Source: Solirubrobacterales bacterium (GTDB taxonomy: Bacteria; Actinomycetota; Thermoleophilia; Solirubrobacterales; Solirubrobacteraceae). From it: a DNA stretch of 9,626 nucleotides. The stretch lies in NCBI GenBank assembly GCA_026392325.1, contig JAPLCH010000097.1:1-9626 (forward strand), written 5' to 3'. A program made the position numbers and the translations under genes. Below, piece by piece: positions 5,978-9,626 of the stretch (position 1 is its first letter; each line of letters begins with the position of its first letter). The notes below the pieces were generated by a model that worked only from the letters and a program-made list of their open reading frames with translations, was not told where the DNA came from and ran no database searches.

Positions 5978-6981
5978 GCGCTGAGCCGCGGGTTGCTGTC
6001 GTCGGCGGCTCGGGAGCGGTTGGCCGCACGATCCTTCGCCTGCTCAACGAGCGCTCCTTTCCTGCAGCTTCGGTCACAGCACTTGCGAGCAGTCGGTCTG
6101 CCGGCCATGAGGTTGAGGGCGTCGTGGTGGAAGACATTGAGACCGCGGACCTTTCTCAGTTTGATCTGGCACTTTTCAGCGCGGGCTCATCAGTCTCCGA
6201 AGAGTGGGGCCCACGGTTTGTTGAGGCAGGCGCCGTCGTGGTCGACAACTCGTCTCACTGGCGCATGGATCCAAAGGTTCCCCTCGTTGTTGCTGAGGTA
6301 AACCCTGAGGCCCTTGAAGGCCACTCCGGGATAGTTGCCAACCCGAACTGCTCGACGATGCAGGCCATGGTTGTTCTCAAGCCAATCCTTGATGCGGTTG
6401 GTATTGACCGCCTTGTCTTTTCGACCTATCAGGCTGTATCCGGGACTGGAGTCAAGGCCTTGGATGAACTCAAGTCGCAGGCCCAGGCGGTGCTTGATGG
6501 CACCACGCCGGATCCGGCTGCGGTGTATCCGCACCAGATCGCCTTCAACGTGATCCCTCAAGTAGAGAGCTTTAAAGACGGGGACGATTACACGACAGAG
6601 GAACGCAAAATGATGGCCGAGACAAGGAAGATCCTCAATCTCCCTTCTCTAGCGATCACAGCGACCTGTGCACGCGTTCCCGTGATGAATGGGCACTCTG
6701 AGTCGGTAAACCTCCAGACGACCGCAGAGACCACTCCAGACGCTCTCAGGGAGATCCTCGCCAGCGCGCCAGGTGTGGTTGTTGTTGATGACCCAGCCGC
6801 CGGGGTTTACCCAATGGCGGTTGATGGAAGCGGACGCGATGAGGTCCTTGTGGGCCGGATTCGGGTTGATGACAGCGCGCCGCGCTCAATCAACCTTTGG
6901 ATCGTTGGCGACAACCTGCGCAAGGGAGCGGCAACAAACGCCGTCCAGGTCGCAGAGCTGCTCGTCAAACGCGGCCTCTGA
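5974..6981 (+). CDS. asd: Aspartate-semialdehyde dehydrogenase
   Basis: This 335-residue cytosolic enzyme reduces L-aspartyl phosphate to aspartate semialdehyde with NADPH, directly using the LysC product. The N-terminal dinucleotide motif is VVGGSGAVG (9-17). The catalytic cysteine is C126 in NPNCST. Q153 in TYQAVSG, R234 in ARVPV and H241 in NGHSE match the substrate-binding and acid/base residues of the family with the expected spacings (27 residues C to Q, 7 residues R to H). The GTGVKALDEL block (157-166) and the C-terminal DNLRKGAATNAVQ block (313-325) are also typical. The TTG start overlaps the lysC stop as TTGA, with no clear Shine-Dalgarno, so translation is probably coupled to lysC. 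A bidirectional terminator follows 25 bp after the stop. Confidence 0.96.
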   Translation: MSAEPRVAVVGGSGAVGRTILRLLNERSFPAASVTALASSRSAGHEVEGVVVEDIETADLSQFDLALFSAGSSVSEEWGPRFVEAGAVVVDNSSHWRMDPKVPLVVAEVNPEALEGHSGIVANPNCSTMQAMVVLKPILDAVGIDRLVFSTYQAVSGTGVKALDELKSQAQAVLDGTTPDPAAVYPHQIAFNVIPQVESFKDGDDYTTEERKMMAETRKILNLPSLAITATCARVPVMNGHSESVNLQTTAETTPDALREILASAPGVVVVDDPAAGVYPMAVDGSGRDEVLVGRIRVDDSAPRSINLWIVGDNLRKGAATNAVQVAELLVKRGL

Positions 6982-7000
6982 GTAGTTCCACTCTGAGCAA

Positions 7001-7037
7001 GAAAAAACCCGCGTCTCTGGGAGACACGGGTCTTTTC
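7001..7037. terminator. Bidirectional rho-independent terminator
   Basis: ACCCG (7007-7011) pairs with CGGGT (7027-7031) and GTCTC (7013-7017) with GAGAC (7021-7025), with one C/A mismatch between them and a 3-nt TGG loop. The stem is flanked by six A's on the left (a U6 tail for the leftward sdh operon) and TCTTTTC on the right (tail for asd). It lies between convergent genes and serves both. Confidence 0.85.
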
Positions 7038-7047
7038 AAATCCTGTT

Positions 7048-7068
7048 GCGCGGTAACCCCGCGCGGGG
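7048..7068. repeat. Second GC-rich inverted repeat near the end of sdhE
   Basis: GCGCGG (7048-7053) can pair with CCGCGC (7059-7064) over a 5-nt loop. The overlapping CCCCGCGCGGGG (7057-7068) is itself a perfect palindrome, so two alternative folds compete. It lies 11 bp beyond the sdhE stop and may help the neighbouring terminator. Confidence 0.4.
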
Positions 7069-7079
7069 CCTATTCAGTG

Positions 7080-8000
7080 TTACCAGCCGGAGCTTGCGCC
7101 GTCGGCTGAACCCACAACTGCGGTGGTCCAGTCGATGACAGACGTTGGCTTGATGACATGGCGCTGAAGGCCAAGTTCCTTTGGCTCCAGTCCGAGTGCA
7201 AGGCCAACTAGCTGCGGAAGGTGCAGCACTGGCATTGACAGGTCACGGCCGATCTCGCCTGCAGCCATTGGCTGCTGGAGGTCAAGGTTGAGGTGGCAGA
7301 GTGGGCATGGGACGACAAGGCAGTCAGCATCAGCGTCAGTTGCATCGGCAAGGTGAGTGCCGGCCATCTGCAGTGATGCCTTCTTGTTCATCGTGATGAT
7401 TGGGAAACCGCAGCATTTGTGAACTCCTGCGTAGTCGATCACTTCGCCGCCAAGGGCCTCGATGACCTTCTCCATGTACGTGTCACGCGGGTTCTCGTCG
7501 TTGATTCCAAGACGGTCGGTTGGGCGAACGATGTAGCAACCGTAGAAAGGACCCACCTTGAGTCCGGTCAGTGGACGCTTGACCTTCTTGGTCAGGTTCT
7601 CCAAGCCGATTTCTTCAACGAGGAGCCAAAGGAAGTTCTTGTTTGTGACCAAGCCCTTCTCGTAGGCGAGACCTTCGGCCTCAAGAGTTGTGTTGATTTC
7701 AGCGCGGTACTCAGCGCTTGCATCAAGGCGTTCCTGGCATTCGCTCTGGGCTCCCTGACATGTGGAGCAGATGTTCATCATCAGCTCGCCCGGGGTCTCA
7801 GCTGCAAGCGCAAAGGTACGAGCGTTCAGGGTGTCTGCCAACTCTTGGTTGTGCTCGGCAATGACGCCGGCTCCGCAGCAAGATCCGCGATCAATCTCGA
7901 TCAGCTCAAGGTCGAGGAGAGGAGCTACTGCCTGCATCGATCCATGTAGTTCTGGTGTGAAGCCACGGCTTACGCAGCCGGGCCAGTAGGCGACCTTCAC
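7080..8000 (-). CDS. sdhE: HdrB-like CCG-domain subunit of type E succinate dehydrogenase/fumarate reductase
   Basis: This 306-residue protein has two cysteine-rich CCG domains (PF02754), as in heterodisulfide reductase HdrB, SdhE of Sulfolobus-type succinate:quinone reductases and Campylobacter/Wolinella MfrE. The first set is C9, C41-C42, C78 and C81; the second is C155, C196-C197, C232 and C235. Both are complete, so both cofactor-binding sites (unusual [4Fe-4S] clusters in HdrB) may be present. There is no hydrophobic transmembrane helix, so in type E enzymes this subunit is thought to take the place of SdhC/SdhD at the membrane. The GTG start overlaps the sdhB stop (GTGA) and has GAAGGAG 7 nt upstream. 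It is the last gene of the operon before the terminator at 7001-7037. The name sdhE here is not the unrelated flavinylation factor. An HdrB partner for another oxidoreductase is less likely given the sdhAB context. Confidence 0.88.
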   Translation of the reverse strand: MKVAYWPGCVSRGFTPELHGSMQAVAPLLDLELIEIDRGSCCGAGVIAEHNQELADTLNARTFALAAETPGELMMNICSTCQGAQSECQERLDASAEYRAEINTTLEAEGLAYEKGLVTNKNFLWLLVEEIGLENLTKKVKRPLTGLKVGPFYGCYIVRPTDRLGINDENPRDTYMEKVIEALGGEVIDYAGVHKCCGFPIITMNKKASLQMAGTHLADATDADADCLVVPCPLCHLNLDLQQPMAAGEIGRDLSMPVLHLPQLVGLALGLEPKELGLQRHVIKPTSVIDWTTAVVGSADGASSGW

Positions 8001-9268
8001 TGGTTGTCTCCTTCGGTTGGCTCGCTGTCAGCGGGCGCATCAACATCGGTTTCGGCTTCTGCCACTGGGGCAGGGGTTTCCTCGACCACGGTCTCTTCAA
8101 TGACGGTCTCTTCAACGACAACCGCTTCAGTTTCAGTCTCAACGATTTGCTCTTCGACCACGACAGTTTCGGTAACTGTTGCTGTTGCGGCTGGAGCCTC
8201 TCCACCAACATCGGATGGGTCGTCGGCCAGGTCATCTTCGTTGCCGGAGATGTACAGGTTGTACTCAATTCGGACCTCACGGTTCTCGACCGTGTCGAAG
8301 ATCCGCTTGATCTCTGGCGAAGCCTTGTGCTCGTGGAGCAGAGCCTTCTTCACTGTCACCTTGCCGGTCTTCAGTGCACGAAGCACGACAGGAAGTGAGC
8401 TGAGGAGCTCTGGAACCGCACGGGGGTGGAACTTGCCGCCATAGGAGTCCGGAAGCAGGTCGGCCTCGTGAAGCAGGCCATTCTTTCGGATGTTCTTGAC
8501 GAAGGCCATCTCGTGACGGTGACCGTTGTTGCGGTCATCGATATGGAAGTCGGATCCTGCGCGGCGACGGAGGCGCATGATCTGGCTCATCGGAGCGACA
8601 CCCTTTGGGCAGGCTTCGATGCACTGGAAGCAGTGGGTGCAGTCGTACATGCCATGCGGATCCTCTGCGAGGTCTGAAAGGCGCTGCTCCTGTTCTGCAT
8701 CACGCGGATCACCGACGAAGCGGTAGGCCTTGGCGAGTGCTGCCGGACCGACGAAGAGTGGGTCCATTTCCATCGTGAGGCAGTCGGAAACGCAGGCTCC
8801 ACACTGGATGCAGGCCATCGTCTGTGTGATGTCAACCATTGCCTCGTGGGGCACGATGTACTCGCGCTCTGGGACCGGCTCCTTAGCGACAAGCCATGGT
8901 GTGACGCGGCGAATCTTCTTCCAGTGGACCTCTTCCATGTCCACAATCAGGTCCTTGATTACGGGCATGTTGCCCATTGGCTCAACGACGATCACGTTTT
9001 CGCCGTCCTTGCTGCGCTTGGCAGCGTCCTCAAGGTGCGTGTGGCATGCGAGGCCTGCCTTGCCGTTCGTCCGAACACCACATGATCCGCAGATAGCTGC
9101 GCGACATGAGCAGCGGACGCCGATTGAACCGTCTTGGTCGCCCCTGACCTGAAGGATGGCCTCCAGAACGGAGCGATGGCCGTCCAGTTCAACTTGGAAA
9201 TCTTCGTAGTGCGGAGCCTCGCCGGATTCTGGGTCGTAGCGGCGAAGGCGGAGTGTGTAGTCAGGCAT
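7997..9268 (-). CDS. sdhB: Succinate dehydrogenase/fumarate reductase iron-sulfur subunit with long acidic tail
   Basis: This 423-residue Fe-S subunit passes electrons between the flavin of SdhA and the SdhE/quinone side. The N-terminal ferredoxin domain holds the [2Fe-2S] ligands C55, C60, C63 and C75 (plus an additional C53). The C-terminal ferredoxin domain has CIQCGACVSDC (C153, C156, C159, C163) and CTHCFQCIEACPKG (C210, C213, C216, C220). Classical SdhB is about 230-260 residues, so this one is far longer. Residues about 240-343 form an extra basic, helical-looking segment, and 344-423 form a very acidic Val/Glu/Thr/Ala/Pro tail with the tandem pentapeptides VVEET, VIEET, VVEET (384-398). 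C213 is absent from classical enzymes. The ATG at 9268 matches the family N-terminus; the upstream sequence has only weak AAAGAG purine runs. It lies 31 bp after sdhA and overlaps sdhE by 4 bp. Confidence 0.95.
   Translation of the reverse strand: MPDYTLRLRRYDPESGEAPHYEDFQVELDGHRSVLEAILQVRGDQDGSIGVRCSCRAAICGSCGVRTNGKAGLACHTHLEDAAKRSKDGENVIVVEPMGNMPVIKDLIVDMEEVHWKKIRRVTPWLVAKEPVPEREYIVPHEAMVDITQTMACIQCGACVSDCLTMEMDPLFVGPAALAKAYRFVGDPRDAEQEQRLSDLAEDPHGMYDCTHCFQCIEACPKGVAPMSQIMRLRRRAGSDFHIDDRNNGHRHEMAFVKNIRKNGLLHEADLLPDSYGGKFHPRAVPELLSSLPVVLRALKTGKVTVKKALLHEHKASPEIKRIFDTVENREVRIEYNLYISGNEDDLADDPSDVGGEAPAATATVTETVVVEEQIVETETEAVVVEETVIEETVVEETPAPVAEAETDVDAPADSEPTEGDNQ
8008..8014 (-). promoter_or_regulatory. 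Ribosome binding site of sdhE
   Basis: On the minus strand GAAGGAG lies 7 nt before the GTG at 8000, inside the last codons of sdhB. It fixes the sdhE start in the GTGA overlap. Confidence 0.8.
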
Positions 9269-9299
9269 CTCTTTAGCTCTTTATCTGGGTGGTTGGAGG

Positions 9300-9626
9300 C
9301 TAGTAGGTCCGGGCTTCCGGCTGCCACTTGGTGATTGTCACAGGCGAATACGTCACATTTGGAACATCGCCGCCGTTGCGGGCGACATCAATGTGCTTGA
9401 GCCACTCGGCGTCGTTGCGGTCAGGGAAGTCGGTGCGGAACTGGGCTCCGCGTGACTCCTTGCGCTCCTTGGCCGACACAACGATGCACTCTGCAACGTC
9501 AAGCATGTACTCAAGTTCTACAGCGCCGAGGAGATCCTGGTTAAAGACAGTTCCCTTGTCGTCAACTGCGGCAACGGAAGCTTCTTCCTTGAGGCGACGA
9601 ACAACTTCATGTGCGGTCTCGAGGCC
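9300..9626 (-). CDS. sdhA: Succinate dehydrogenase/fumarate reductase flavoprotein subunit, C-terminal part
   Basis: The minus-strand frame is open from the window edge to a TAG at 9302-9300 and gives the last 108 residues of a longer protein. It carries the SdhA C-terminal signature: a helical segment with FNQDLLGAVELEYMLDVAE, then SAKERKESRGAQFRTDFPDRND with the conserved ESRG (the Arg lies near the active site in the family), then WLKHI, and an end TITKWQPEARTY like the usual SdhA terminus. SdhA oxidises succinate to fumarate (or the reverse) at a covalently bound FAD; the flavin and catalytic domains lie outside the window. It is the upstream gene of the sdhA-sdhB-sdhE operon. Confidence 0.93.
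   Translation of the reverse strand, partial: GLETAHEVVRRLKEEASVAAVDDKGTVFNQDLLGAVELEYMLDVAECIVVSAKERKESRGAQFRTDFPDRNDAEWLKHIDVARNGGDVPNVTYSPVTITKWQPEARTY

Noticed and set aside
7419..7949. 176-codon plus-strand open frame opposite sdhE
   Set aside because: It is antisense to a gene with complete CCG motifs, has no ribosome binding site, and its translation resembles no family.
8040..8220. Repeats in the sdhB tail as a CRISPR-like array
   Set aside because: The repeats are short (13 nt), spaced 15 nt apart, in frame and coding, so they reflect a pentapeptide repeat.
8004..8444. 146-codon plus-strand Ser/Thr/Val-rich open frame opposite the SdhB tail
   Set aside because: The composition is what the complement of the Val/Glu/Thr repeats would give. 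It has no start context and the sdhB frame is well supported.

Overview
The window is about 58-60% GC by eye and reads as ordinary chromosome, most likely from a deep-branching actinobacterium. The support for that is a dnaX-recR-lysC-asd gene order, frequent GTG/TTG starts, several starts sitting just after TANNNT -10 boxes with no Shine-Dalgarno (leaderless style), and an epimerase resembling the mycobacterial GalE1 type. This placement is an inference from gene content; no rRNA is present, and there are no mobile elements, tRNAs or CRISPR arrays.

Layout. 1-330 (+) is the C-terminal end of an unrecognised, possibly exported protein. 331-538 is a convergent intergenic gap packed with four hairpins. 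539-1177 (-) is a membrane fatty acid 2-hydroxylase (FA2H/Scs7 type). It diverges from 1233-2159 (+), a GalE-like NAD-dependent sugar-nucleotide epimerase. Next come dnaX (2214-4025) and recR (4038-4643), then an aspartate-pathway pair, lysC (4709-5977, with a probable internal start for a small regulatory subunit) and asd (5974-6981), all on +. A bidirectional terminator near 7007-7037 separates these from a leftward operon: sdhA (partial, 9300-9626), sdhB (7997-9268) and an HdrB-like sdhE (7080-8000).

How the genes work together. DnaX is the clamp-loader subunit and RecR acts in recombinational repair; they are tightly coupled, and the recR ribosome-binding site overlaps the dnaX stop. LysC and Asd catalyse the first two steps of aspartate-family amino acid synthesis and overlap by 4 bp. 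SdhA-SdhB-SdhE form a non-classical (type E) succinate dehydrogenase/fumarate reductase, in which a CCG-domain protein takes the place of the usual membrane anchor subunits.

The most interesting region is this sdh operon. SdhB carries an extra cysteine that is expected to change its third Fe-S cluster, and it has a long acidic Val/Glu/Thr-rich tail with a tandem pentapeptide. I see no evidence of a wholly new system in this window.
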